Source of the DNA: Erysipelotrichaceae bacterium | GTDB lineage: Bacteria > Bacillota_I > Bacilli_A > Erysipelotrichales > Erysipelotrichaceae | Assembly (NCBI GenBank): GCA_019415435.1 | Contig: DXZE01000014.1 | Coordinates: forward strand, 1 to 39,473 | Length of the DNA: 39,473 nucleotides | Direction of reading: 5' to 3' | Part shown: piece after piece, positions 1 to 7,704 of the stretch | Layout: each line of letters starts with the position of its first letter | Numbering within the stretch: the stretch's first letter is position 1 | Program-made: the position numbers and the translations under genes | Notes under the pieces: model-generated | What the model was told of the DNA's origin: nothing | Seen by the model: only the letters and a program-made list of their open reading frames with translations | The model's database searches: none

Positions 1-96
1 GCGGCCGTTAAGCCACATCTGAATGTTTTATGAATTAGGAGCTACAAAACTCGGGATATATGTTAGAACCATACTCAAAGAAAAGAGAGAAGGAAC

Positions 97-465
97 ATGA
101 TTAAAAGATTAAAGAACAAAAAGGGATTTACACTCGCTGAGTTACTGATCGTAGTAGCTATCATCGCTATTCTGGTAGCAATCTCAATTCCGATCTTCAC
201 ATCGCAGCTCGAGAAGGCAAGAGAGGCGACTGACCTGGCTAATATCAGAAGTGCTTACGCAGAGGCATCTGCTGAACTTTTGACAGATGATCAATCTACT
301 GTCACAAAGGAAACTGCACCGGCTCAGAGTACCGGTAAGTTTAACAAAGTAACAAGTGCACCTTCGTGGTTTACTGGTTATTCTGATTTCTCAGTGACGA
401 CGGGAAAAGCATTTACAGTGACGGTTACTGATGCAGGTGTCGTAACCGTAGCACAAAAGCAGTAA
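97..465 (+). CDS. Type IV prepilin (122 aa), array copy 1, candidate expressed major pilin
   Basis: Subunit of a type IV pilus, inserted in the membrane as a prepilin and then assembled outside the cell. The leader MIKRLKNKKG is followed by F-T-L-A-E, the prepilin-peptidase site with Glu5, and a hydrophobic helix to about residue 35. The rest is short, Thr/Ser rich and has no Cys. The ribosome site AGAAGGA lies 5 nt before the ATG. It is followed directly by a strong terminator and is separated from the other intact copies by 5.5 kb, so it is probably its own transcription unit. The C-terminal part (AQSTGKFNKV, FTVTV, TV at the end) matches the relic at 2895, so the two share a subfamily. That it is the main expressed pilin is inference from position only. 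Confidence 0.9.
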   Translation: MIKRLKNKKGFTLAELLIVVAIIAILVAISIPIFTSQLEKAREATDLANIRSAYAEASAELLTDDQSTVTKETAPAQSTGKFNKVTSAPSWFTGYSDFSVTTGKAFTVTVTDAGVVTVAQKQ

Positions 466-495
466 CAGTTTTACAACAAAAATATTGAATTTACT

Positions 496-526
496 GCCCT
501 CCGGAGCAATCCGGAGGGCTTCTTAA
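496..526 (+). terminator. Rho-independent terminator of the first pilin gene
   Basis: A perfect 10-bp stem (496-505 with 510-519) around a GCAA tetraloop is followed by TTCTTA, 30 nt after the pilin stop codon. Confidence 0.85.
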
Positions 527-825
527 TAATCAAAATCCCTCATCAAGAGGATGAGGGACACAATTGCTCAGATTTGTATTTAACAATTGTTATTGTGTTG
601 CTTCAATTGTGACTTTTCCAGATGCCACATCGCCCCTGAGGCATGTATTCGTAACCTGCTCTGTACTATTACGCGCGCCTGTCCATCGCTTGTAATGACC
701 CTAGACTATTGCGCAGAATGAGGCCATTTTCCGCAGATTTCGGAACCTGCGGGCGTAAATATAAGTTACCTACGATGATGGTTCATCAGCCCGTATATGT
801 ATTGTTTCTGTTTGCCATGGTCTGA
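527..825. other. Stretch without an intact gene
   Basis: No supportable gene. A second hairpin (CCCTCATC at 537-544 with GATGAGGG at 550-557) lies just after the terminator. From about 720 the sequence is open in the reading frame of the following ligase relic but does not look like the family, so it may be a decayed upstream part of that gene. Confidence 0.4.
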
Positions 826-1839
826 ATGTTGATTAGCATATGTATCAATGGATGGACAGATATTTCATTGCTAGGAGATGTGACCAGACATGAAGGGTTG
901 TTAAGTTACTGGGGATATATTGGTGTTTTGTTTTTATTAGGGAGCTTGATCCGTAATGATCGGATTAAGGAGCTTTTTATGTAATGTATCTTTAGCAGTC
1001 AGTATAGCTGTAGCAGTATTTGCTGTATATCAGTTTTACATTCTTCCACCTGATCCTACTTTACATGATGAATATCCAACGAGTATATTCTTTCAGTTCA
1101 ATCATTACGGATATTACTTGGCTATTCATATCATGCTTGCAGCAAGTCTTTTCTCTGTATCAAAGACAAAGATGAAGAGATTAATCTATCTGTTATGCAT
1201 GAGTGTGAATGTGATCATTCTGAATGTAAACAATACCTTTGGAGCATACTTGCCTGTGTGTTCGGATTTGTTTTTATGATCATTGTAAGATGGATTGTAA
1301 AGAGAGAATGGGATCTTGCAGCAATCGCCTCTTTTGCGGTATTCTTCGGCATCTCTGCCATTATGACAATTGCAGGATGCGGGATTCTGGAGAGCCTTGG
1401 TCAGTTCTTTACGGATGTAAAGGATATTGCGGATGATCCGAGTAAAGCGGATGAAACAGGAACAACCAGATGGTTATTATGGAAGACAACAGCAGGTTAT
1501 ATTCGTAAGAGACCGCTATTTGGTTATGGGATTGAAGGAATTGATAACATGCTGAAGAAAGCTACCGGTAGTTCCAGAACACATAATGAATATCTGCAGT
1601 ATGCGGCTACATTTGGAATACCGGAAGCTTTGGCTTATACGTGTGCATGTATTGGTGTATTTGTAAGGAATCTGAAACATAAGACGGAACTGAAAGAAGG
1701 AAGTCTTATGCGTCTGATTGCAGCATTTACCTATCTTGTATCTGCATGCTTTGGTATTACCATGTATAACACTGCTTCATTCCTGTTCATCTTCCTGGGA
1801 TTAGGATACAGAAGTGACGAACACGAATGGGAAAATTAA
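826..1839 (+). pseudogene. O-antigen ligase / Wzy-like polymerase (WaaL family) relic, two frameshifts
   Basis: The family consists of polytopic membrane proteins that join or polymerise surface glycans. Three frames must be joined: 826-972 (contains RHEGLLSYWGYIG), about 975-1252 (FNHYGYYLAIH and NNTFGAYL) and about 1253-1839 (RPLFGYGIEGID then THNEYLQYAATFGIP). These are hallmark WaaL/Wzy_C motifs in the right order. The second shift is well explained by loss of one G near 1252, since the expected next residues ACVFGF continue in frame 1. The N-terminal half of the gene is missing. Decay in an accessory region is the simplest view; sequencing error at the two shifts is the alternative, but it would not restore the missing N-terminus. 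Confidence 0.75.
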
Positions 1840-1879
1840 GAGAGCAATGATGTGTGCTTTTAACTCATTGTCCAAGTCT

Positions 1880-1910
1880 CATCTTCCTTAACCGGAGGAT
1901 GATTTTTTTC
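1880..1910 (+). terminator. Intrinsic terminator, repeated type (copy 1)
   Basis: Stem CATCTTCC (1880-1887) pairs with GGAGGATG (1894-1901) with one G-U pair, followed by seven T (1903-1909). Near-copies follow the pilin relics at 3262 and 5157. Confidence 0.75.
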
Positions 1911-2270
1911 TGTGCCGGAGTATCCATATCCTTGCTACAGATTTCAACAGTTAATCTTTTTCTTCCGGTTGTTACAATCTGCATCCTAATTTTTACAGTT
2001 TATGAATCATTCATGTTCGCTGAGCAGACACTCTTGTTTTGTCATCATTTCCCTTCATCTATTAACCGACACAAATGAAACGATTTTGTATTCTATCGTG
2101 AGAATTCTATTTGTTTTAGCTAATGAAAAGAGTCAGCATTTCTGCTGACCCTCATTGATCAAAAGTATCAGGCAGGCGTCGCCGCTCCTGCATCTCTTTT
2201 AGCCCGATGGGCGCGTGGTTGCAACGAAATTTACCACCTCTGATGCCTTTGACTTTGTACCTATATATTA
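1911..2270. other. Intergenic stretch with a minus-strand hairpin terminator
   Basis: No convincing gene. GTCAGCA (2132-2138) and TGCTGAC (2143-2149) form a stem; read on the minus strand it is followed by TCTTTT, so it can terminate the minus-strand gene that ends at 2271. A short GC-rich piece near 2175-2225 is unlike its surroundings and stays unexplained. Confidence 0.45.
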
Positions 2271-2672
2271 CTAATTTTGAGCCTTTTTGTAAAGAATCTG
2301 CTTATGCCGTATATAGTTCTGCAGACGACTTTCACTGATTTTCCAGCCGGAGATTACAGAGTTTGCTAATGTCCCATTTTCAGAGTCAGTGCATATCCGG
2401 AGAACGATATACAAAATTTCACCGGACAAGGATATCTTCTTTGCTATCAGACCTGTATCTTTCCTACGTTCATCAAGAAAAATATAATCCGGATCCTTGA
2501 TGGTTGATTTCAACTGTATCAGTGTTTCCGGGTATGAATCAGGATGATGGTCTGCAATATGAAGTAATTGTTTTTCGGACACAATAACATCGTCTGTATC
2601 AATTTCGTCAGTAATGCACTGATAAATCCTGATGTCTAATTTCCCCAGATAAATCACATCGGAATGAAACAT
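2271..2672 (-). CDS. BECR-fold-like (PBECR type) nuclease ORF, 133 aa
   Basis: A small soluble protein. The pattern VSEKQLLHIADHHPDSY, then KDPDYIFLDERR, a strand-rich middle (GEILYIVLRI) and a C-terminal SGWKISESRLQNYI..KQILYKK resembles the phage-associated Barnase/EndoU/ColicinE5/RelE (PBECR) nucleases, which carry an early HI..HH segment, a central 'dPD.I' and a basic C-terminus. That is recognition by pattern, not by search. It stands alone: no antitoxin or immunity ORF is evident beside it. It is transcribed against the pilin genes, and a minus-strand hairpin lies about 120 nt after its stop. It may be a degraded phage-derived domain or a toxin-like RNase. Confidence 0.5.
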   Translation of the reverse strand: MFHSDVIYLGKLDIRIYQCITDEIDTDDVIVSEKQLLHIADHHPDSYPETLIQLKSTIKDPDYIFLDERRKDTGLIAKKISLSGEILYIVLRICTDSENGTLANSVISGWKISESRLQNYIRHKQILYKKAQN

Positions 2673-2894
2673 AAATTCATATTAGCATATCTTATTCATA
2701 GCGGCAGTTTGATTATGTGCATCTTAAGTTAATTCTCAATTGGTTATTTGCAATGCCGGATGAACCTTTCCACGAAAATACCTTTTTGCCAACAAGTTAT
2801 CTACTTTTGCCAAATTGTCACACACAGTTTGTAGTTCGGAAACGCACACCAATCAACTGGCACAGTTAGCATTGCAACCCACACAGCACGGGCC

Positions 2895-3251
2895 GTATTA
2901 GTTGCTATTTCTATTCTGATTTTCACATCACAGCTGGAGAAGGCTAGAGAAGCTACAGACTTAGATAATATTCGTGCAGCATATGCTGAAGCTTCTGCTG
3001 CAGCAGTTGCAGGCACAACTGATGATGCAAAGGTTGCAGTTACTGGCACTGGTGATTCTGCTTCATATGCAGTTACTACAGATCCAGCACAGAGCACTGG
3101 TGCATTTGATAAAGTAGAAAACAACATTAAACGGGCTACTCTTCCTGGCAACGTTACAAAGGGAACACCTTTCACAGTAACTGTTACTGCAACAGGAACA
3201 GCAACTGTTACACAGCAGCAGCTAGCGGATCAGGAAACTAATTTAGTTTGA
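2895..3251 (+). pseudogene. 5'-truncated pilin relic A (silent-cassette-like)
   Basis: An open frame of 118 codons that starts inside the pilin N-terminal helix at V-L-V-A-I-S and runs to a natural stop. It has no start codon, no ribosome site and no leader with GFTLAE. Downstream it reads FTSQLEKAREATDL.NIRAAYAEAS, then an Ala/Thr-rich domain with AQSTGAFDKV and FTVTVTATG, close to the first pilin (97). The reading frame is undamaged over its whole length, which is unusual for an untranslated relic. A terminator follows 11 nt after the stop. The upstream 40 nt resemble those of the relic at 4805. Confidence 0.8.
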
Positions 3252-3261
3252 TATTGATAAG

Positions 3262-3294
3262 CTTATCTTCCTTAATCGGAGGATGAGTTTTTCT
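3262..3294 (+). terminator. Intrinsic terminator, repeated type (copy 2)
   Basis: CTTATCTTCC (3262-3271) pairs with GGAGGATGAG (3278-3287), then a T run. It directly follows pilin relic A. Confidence 0.75.
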
Positions 3295-3370
3295 TATGGT
3301 TGTCGGTATTCGGGTTTTCACAGTTTATGACCCCTTTACATTTGCCTGGATATGATGGATATCATCAGCA

Positions 3371-4603
3371 TCAAAAGTTTTTATCTTCAAGCATGAAGCG
3401 AATCATGTTTGCATGCTCAATGCCATTTCGTTTCTGAAGAATTGGATCAAGCGTCATAACGTACTTTTTATAATTGTCTTTTATGTTTTCTAACGGTCTG
3501 TATTCTCGATCTTCAGTTTCTTTGCTGTTCAAAATTGTCATTGCGACCTGAACATATGAATAATTCATGCCCGTATCACGCAAAATAAAATCACATTCAA
3601 GCTTGCCGATTCTGCCAACACTGACAGAATAGTTCTTGCTTCTGGCATAAAAGTACAGGATATTTTCAAGAACAGGTCCATAGTTGATTCTGTTATCTGT
3701 ATTCATTGCAAAATAGAATCCTAAATCTGCAATGTAGTATTTTTTTTCACCGCCAATGGATCGTTTGGATTTCATATCAAATCTGTCAACGGGATAAAGA
3801 ATTTTAGCATCCTGAAGAATCTGGATATATCGCCCAAGAGTAGGACGACTTATTTTTATGCCACTTCTGGTCAAATTATTTTCCAGATTTCGAATACTGG
3901 TCGTTGCTCCAAAATTATTGATCAGATAGGTTCGAACAACATCAAATGCCTGACGATCACCAATGTGAACACGCCTGCGAATATCTTTTTGATAAATTTC
4001 TTGAACAATGCTGGTTATATATGTCCTTTTATCCTGCAGTGAATCCATCTGCACGGCTTTTGGAAAGCCTCCTTCCAGAATAAAATGATTGAATTCCTGA
4101 TAGATATCCGGGTCAATTGTTTTTCCATATAATGTTTTCATTTTCTCATATTCATCAAACGTCAGGGGATATATTTCAAACTCAATATAACGTCCGGTCA
4201 GTTTGGTCGTAAGTTCACCGCTTAATAAATAGGAGTTGGATCCGGTAATAAATATAGAATAATTGCCATCTTCCCGGAATCCGTTGATAACAGTTTCAAA
4301 TCCTTTGACATTCTGTATTTCATCAATAAACAGATATTTTAGTCCTGATATATTGTCGTATTCCGAAAGAAGAGCATTCAATTGTTCTGGGGTGGTAATC
4401 CGATTATATTTTCTGGCATCAAGATTGATAAAAATCAGATTTTGATCGGGTACCCCATCTTCCCTTAACTCATCAGCTATCGTCTGCATAAGGCTGGATT
4501 TTCCACATCTTCTTATGCCGGTAATGACTTTGATGAGATCTGAATCGTTATAGAATCCACGTATCCTGGAAAGATATTTTTCACGTTTTAGTAAAACTGC
4601 CAT
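3371..4603 (-). CDS. AAA+ ATPase with C-terminal DUF4143 (410 aa)
   Basis: This is a member of the widespread AAA_14/DUF4143 family, whose biological role is not settled. The Walker A motif GIRRCGKSS is at residues 29-37 and Walker B (KYLFIDEIQN) near 88-97. Sensor-like FITGSNS and the LTGRYIEFEIYPLTFDEY segment follow, both typical of the family. The DUF4143 half, with its nuclease-like core, starts near residue 200 (IYQKDIRRRV) and ends with GKLECDFIL and YVQVAMT. Length is normal and the frame intact. The ribosome site AAGGAG precedes the ATG. It lies antisense between two pilin relics, so it probably entered as a module. Its promoter sits inside a long inverted repeat (4636-4682). Confidence 0.88.
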   Translation of the reverse strand: MAVLLKREKYLSRIRGFYNDSDLIKVITGIRRCGKSSLMQTIADELREDGVPDQNLIFINLDARKYNRITTPEQLNALLSEYDNISGLKYLFIDEIQNVKGFETVINGFREDGNYSIFITGSNSYLLSGELTTKLTGRYIEFEIYPLTFDEYEKMKTLYGKTIDPDIYQEFNHFILEGGFPKAVQMDSLQDKRTYITSIVQEIYQKDIRRRVHIGDRQAFDVVRTYLINNFGATTSIRNLENNLTRSGIKISRPTLGRYIQILQDAKILYPVDRFDMKSKRSIGGEKKYYIADLGFYFAMNTDNRINYGPVLENILYFYARSKNYSVSVGRIGKLECDFILRDTGMNYSYVQVAMTILNSKETEDREYRPLENIKDNYKKYVMTLDPILQKRNGIEHANMIRFMLEDKNF

Positions 4604-4635
4604 AAATTCACTCCTTTTTGAAACAACATTACCTT

Positions 4636-4682
4636 ATTACTTTGACCATTTTAATGAAAATATAAAAAATGGTCAAAGTAAT
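4636..4682 (-). promoter_or_regulatory. 17-bp inverted repeat enclosing a sigma-A promoter of the ATPase gene
   Basis: 4636-4652 and 4666-4682 are perfect inverted copies around a 13-nt spacer. On the minus strand TTGACC, 17 nt and TAAAAT form a good promoter whose -35 box lies in one arm. The ATPase gene starts 33 nt further on. It could be an autoregulatory operator or a module boundary. Confidence 0.6.
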
Positions 4683-4804
4683 TTAAACGGAATTATTTTG
4701 GCGACTGACTGTCGGTTTTCAAATGGTTTGTTCACAATTCGCAACCAAGCTGCGCACAACGATGTACTGACTCAGTTTTCATTGCAATCAACATGGCACG
4801 GGTC

Positions 4805-5136
4805 GTATTAGTTGTTATTTCTATTCCGATTTTCACATCTCAGTTGGAGAAGCTACAGACCTTGCAAATTTAAGAGCTGCTTATGCAGAATGCTCTACAT
4901 CTGTTCTGACGGGATAATCTTCTAGCTCTAAGGTAGAGGCTACTGCTGATGGCAAGAGCTATAGGGAAAAAATTGATGTTAATCAGAAGAAAGCTGGTTG
5001 GACAGTCGACAATAAAAATGCAAAGATTGGTGAAACAGCAGTTACAGGATTAATGGCTTCTGATGACGTAACAAAGATGATAGTAACTGTAAAAGATGAT
5101 GGCACTGTTACTCTTGCAGATGGTGCTGCTAAGTAA
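4805..5136 (+). pseudogene. 5'-truncated pilin relic B
   Basis: Starts at the same codon of the pilin helix as relic A (V-L-V-V-I-S-I-P-I-F-T-S-Q-L-E-K). It then shifts frame because 10 nt are missing where relic A has GAGAAGGCTAGAGAAG; the loss lies between two GAGAAG direct repeats. After the shift the frame DL.NLRAAYAEC continues to one internal stop (about 4916) and then GKSYREKIDVNQKKAGWTVD, ending in KDDGTVTLADGAAK. The C-terminal domain is unlike relic A. No start codon or ribosome site is seen. Confidence 0.8.
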
Positions 5137-5156
5137 TTTTAATTATTCATTTAAAG

Positions 5157-5190
5157 CTTATCTTCCGTGTCTGGAGGATGAGTTTTTCTA
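5157..5190 (+). terminator. Intrinsic terminator, repeated type (copy 3)
   Basis: CTTATCTTCC (5157-5166) pairs with GGAGGATGAG (5173-5182), followed by five T. It follows pilin relic B by 20 nt and is nearly identical to the terminator at 3262. Confidence 0.75.
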
Positions 5191-5327
5191 TGCCTTCTTT
5201 TACTTTTATGAAAATGTTCACTTTGGCTTAAACTTCTTGTCTTTCTCTATTTCGCTCTATTATGGCCATAATGTGTTCCACGATTTTAAAATCCGCGTAC
5301 ACACATTTATGAAAAGGTGTGATGAAT

Positions 5328-5372
5328 GAAGTGAACCCCCTAGGTTGTTGTCCAACTTAGGGGGTTCACTTC
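5328..5372. repeat. 45-bp palindrome resembling paired IS3/IS150-type ends
   Basis: Two 20-nt arms (5328-5347 and 5353-5372) with one G-T mismatch flank a 5-nt loop. Each arm has the core GTGAACCCCCTA, similar to terminal repeats of IS150-type IS3 elements as remembered. It may be the fused ends of a lost element or a MITE. It sits just before pilin relic C. Confidence 0.55.
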
Positions 5373-5419
5373 AGAACCGGTTTCCCTTGTCCACAGCATC
5401 TCATGGGTGAAGGTCGGCA

Positions 5420-5910
5420 TTGGGAGTGCTCGTTGCCATTGCCATCCCTGTCTTTGTAAAGCAGAAACTGAAAGCACAGGAAGCTGTAGATAAAGCCAAC
5501 CTTAGCGATGCTTATGGCGAAGTGATGGCAGCCGCTGCCTCTGATCCGGACCATTCCTGGTATGTGCCAGTGAAAATGACACATCAGGGACAAGGAAATA
5601 ACGGAAATGTGCATAGGCAGTTTACGCTAGCTGGGAATGAGGAAACGATCGGAGGCGGTATCCGGGCTTTAGGAATCAATCGACCGGAAGGAACCAGCAG
5701 GACCTTGTACGTGGTTCTCTATACTTCCAGGTAGCTTAGAAATCTGCATGACAGGGGCGGAGATGCATGAATTACAGCTACGCATATTATATTGAACGGG
5801 AATATGGAATCCGGAACAGCAGGGATGAAGAATACATGAAAAATCCCTGAATTGTGATTGCCATGGGCACTGCAAGCAGCAGTTTGGTGAATGACTTGAA
5901 AAAAAACAGA
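5420..5910 (+). pseudogene. 5'-truncated pilin relic C, decayed twin of the pilin at 8759
   Basis: The frame begins at G-V-L-V-A-I-A-I-P-V-F inside the conserved helix, again without leader, GFTLAE or start codon. Residues KQKLKAQEAVDKANL, DHSWYVPVKMTHQGQG and GGGIRALGINRPEG are nearly identical to the intact copy at 8759. After YVVLYTSR a stop and frameshifts occur (5731-5770). A second frame then resumes with YYIEREYGIRNS, one stop, and IVIAMGTASSS..LKK, which match the C-terminus of the 8759 protein. It is therefore a full-length copy minus its 5' end, with later damage. Confidence 0.85.
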
Positions 5911-5975
5911 ATGAAATCAGATTTCCGGTGTATGATACTGAGCGGAAGATCTGATGGAGGGGGTGATCAGAGTCG

Positions 5976-6416
5976 ATGCGAAAACAGAATCAAGGCTTCA
6001 CACTGGCGGAGCTCCTTATCGTGGTTGCGATCATTGCTGTGCTCGTTGCCGTTAGCATACCTATATTCAATAATCAGATACGTAAGGCAAGACTGGCAAC
6101 TAATCAAGCAAATGCCAGGGCAGCGTATGCAGCTTATACTGCAGGTTATTTGTCGGAAGAACTTGCCGGTACCGGCTATTTTACTTATGATATATCGACT
6201 GGAAAAGTAAGACAGGAAGGTCCTCGCAATTATGGAGCCTATGTTGGAAAGGATGGTCCCCATAATATGGATATTTCTTCTTGGACAACAGAAACTCGCA
6301 CAAATAAGCATTTACCATTGGGAAATTATGTTTTTAAAAATTGGCAGATGCAAGTTCAGGATGGTGTAATAATCACTTATTATGGCTTCCTTGATAGTAG
6401 CGATCGTGCAAACTGA
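5976..6416 (+). CDS. Type IV prepilin (146 aa), array copy 2
   Basis: Leader MRKQNQG, cleavage before F-T-L-A-E, helix to about residue 32, then NNQIRKARLATNQANARAAYAA. The C-terminal domain carries YDISTGKV and, later, MDISSW, both shared with several other copies. There is no Cys. The ribosome site GGAGGGGG lies upstream, with the ATG at 5976. The conserved 5' coding segment is almost identical at DNA level to that of the 7705 gene, which would allow recombination between them. Its stop is followed after 4 nt by an orphan tail of another pilin, suggesting past exchange at the 3' end. Confidence 0.9.
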   Translation: MRKQNQGFTLAELLIVVAIIAVLVAVSIPIFNNQIRKARLATNQANARAAYAAYTAGYLSEELAGTGYFTYDISTGKVRQEGPRNYGAYVGKDGPHNMDISSWTTETRTNKHLPLGNYVFKNWQMQVQDGVIITYYGFLDSSDRAN

Positions 6417-6420
6417 ATTA

Positions 6421-6522
6421 AATTATTTCTACAGTTATATTTATACATTCGGTGATGATGGAAAGATCACCAGGATTCAAGCGAATGATAATAATAAATC
6501 AAAGCCTTCGAATCCATATTGA
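6421..6522 (+). pseudogene. Orphan 3' end of a pilin gene
   Basis: The frame 6421-6522 reads YFYSYIYTF..DGKI..IQAND and ends in NPY-stop. It aligns end to end with the last 33 residues of the 7165 pilin (YFYRYIYTF..DGTI..IQAND...DPY). No start or upstream part of that pilin is present, so a pilin of this type was replaced here from its 5' side by the gene at 5976. Confidence 0.8.
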
Positions 6523-6572
6523 TAACGTAAAACCGTAAGTTTGCGGAGACAAACGGAAAGGAGCAATGCTCT

Positions 6573-7142
6573 ATGAAAAAGAATAAAAAGGGCTTTACAT
6601 TAGCGGAGCTCCTGATCGTGGTTGCGATTATTGCTGTGCTCGTTGCCATCAGCATTCCGATCTTCCATACCCAGCTGAGGAAAGCAAGGCTGGCTGTGAA
6701 TCAGGCAAATGGAAGAGCGGCATTCTCTGCAGCGGAGGCTGCCTACCTCGATGATATGGAGAAATACGGCACTGCTGCTTCCAACAGCAATACGCATGGC
6801 CGCTTCGAAAATTATGATACGGTGACCTATACGTATTTTCCGGAAGTAGGAAAAGGGATCCTGGATTTCCATTATTCTCCGGGAGACAATCGCTGGATCT
6901 GCGACAGCAATGGAAAAATTTATACAGATACGGATGTTTCGAAATGGACCGTGGATACTGAAATCAGCGATGGTAAGAAAATCGGCGATCTTGTTGCCAG
7001 GATCTGGACCATTCATTTGAATCCCGAAAATGGAGAAATCAAGGGATATTACTGTGCATTTCCGAAAGCAGATGAAGAGCAATACAGGCGAGTGCTCCAG
7101 GCATTTGCAGACGGTACGGAGGCACAGTTTGAACAGAAATAA
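6573..7142 (+). CDS. Type IV prepilin (189 aa), array copy 3
   Basis: Leader MKKNKKG, then F-T-L-A-E and the conserved helix, followed by HTQLRKARLAVNQANGRAAFSAAEAAYLDD. This is one of the two longest pilins here. It shares an extended C-terminal domain (VTYTYF, TDVSKWTVDTE, IGDLVARIWTIHLNP, GYYCAFP) with the copy at 9353, so the pair arose by duplication. It has two Cys (WICD and YYCAF), which could form a disulfide. The ribosome site AAAGGAG is 9 nt before the ATG. It is co-directional with its neighbours and 22 nt before the next gene, so co-transcription is likely. Confidence 0.9.
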   Translation: MKKNKKGFTLAELLIVVAIIAVLVAISIPIFHTQLRKARLAVNQANGRAAFSAAEAAYLDDMEKYGTAASNSNTHGRFENYDTVTYTYFPEVGKGILDFHYSPGDNRWICDSNGKIYTDTDVSKWTVDTEISDGKKIGDLVARIWTIHLNPENGEIKGYYCAFPKADEEQYRRVLQAFADGTEAQFEQK

Positions 7143-7164
7143 GATAGGAGACAGGTGAGCATTC

Positions 7165-7644
7165 ATGAAGAAAGATAAGAATAATGGCTTCACCCTCGCA
7201 GAGCTCCTCATTGTAGTCGCCATCATTGCTGTACTCGTTGCGGTCAGTATACCAATCTTTACATCTCAGCTCAGAAAAGCAAGAGTGGCAGTTAATCAGG
7301 CAAATGGAAGAGCGGGAGAGGCTGCGGCTTATGCTGCATACCTTGAGGATCCTTCTTACGATATCATTGCGTATGATATACGGTCTGGCAGGGTTGCAAA
7401 ATCGAGAAGTACTAGCACAAATATAGCGGGAAACTTAAATATTAAAGCTTATAGTCCGAGCGCCAATGTAGTACCCAATGATATTTCATCATGGAATGTA
7501 AATACTGAGTTGACAGAAAATACTGCTTATAAGTTTGGAGATTATTATTTCTATCGATATATTTATACATTCGATAAAGATGGAACCATAAAAAAGATTC
7601 AGGCGAATGATAACTATAAATCTATACCATCAGATCCATATTGA
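7165..7644 (+). CDS. Type IV prepilin (159 aa), array copy 4
   Basis: Leader MKKDKNNG, then F-T-L-A-E and the helix, then TSQLRKARVAVNQANGRAGEAA. The C-terminal domain has YDIRSGRV, NDISSWNVNTELTENT and a final YRYIYTFDKDG segment that also occurs in the orphan tail at 6421. There is no Cys. The ribosome site AGGTGA is 6 nt from the ATG. The 22-nt gap after the previous gene supports one operon. Like the other copies it is probably a pilus fibre subunit or an alternative pilin; which copies enter the fibre cannot be read from the sequence. Confidence 0.9.
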   Translation: MKKDKNNGFTLAELLIVVAIIAVLVAVSIPIFTSQLRKARVAVNQANGRAGEAAAYAAYLEDPSYDIIAYDIRSGRVAKSRSTSTNIAGNLNIKAYSPSANVVPNDISSWNVNTELTENTAYKFGDYYFYRYIYTFDKDGTIKKIQANDNYKSIPSDPY

Positions 7645-7704
7645 TTGCGTTAATTACGTGGTGTGGCAGTGACATAGGTGAAACGGAAAGGAGTGATGCT
7701 TGTT

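Noticed and set aside
1854..2078. Plus-strand hydrophobic 74-codon ORF
   Set aside because: It spans a terminator, has no ribosome site and resembles nothing known.
2160..2240. GC-rich patch as a possible small RNA or tRNA piece
   Set aside because: No cloverleaf or recognisable RNA pattern could be built.
2801..3175. Minus-strand Ala/Val-rich ORF
   Set aside because: It is the complement of pilin relic A, whose plus-strand frame matches known pilins.
4263..4445. Plus-strand ORF within the ATPase gene
   Set aside because: Shadow of the well-supported minus-strand AAA/DUF4143 gene.
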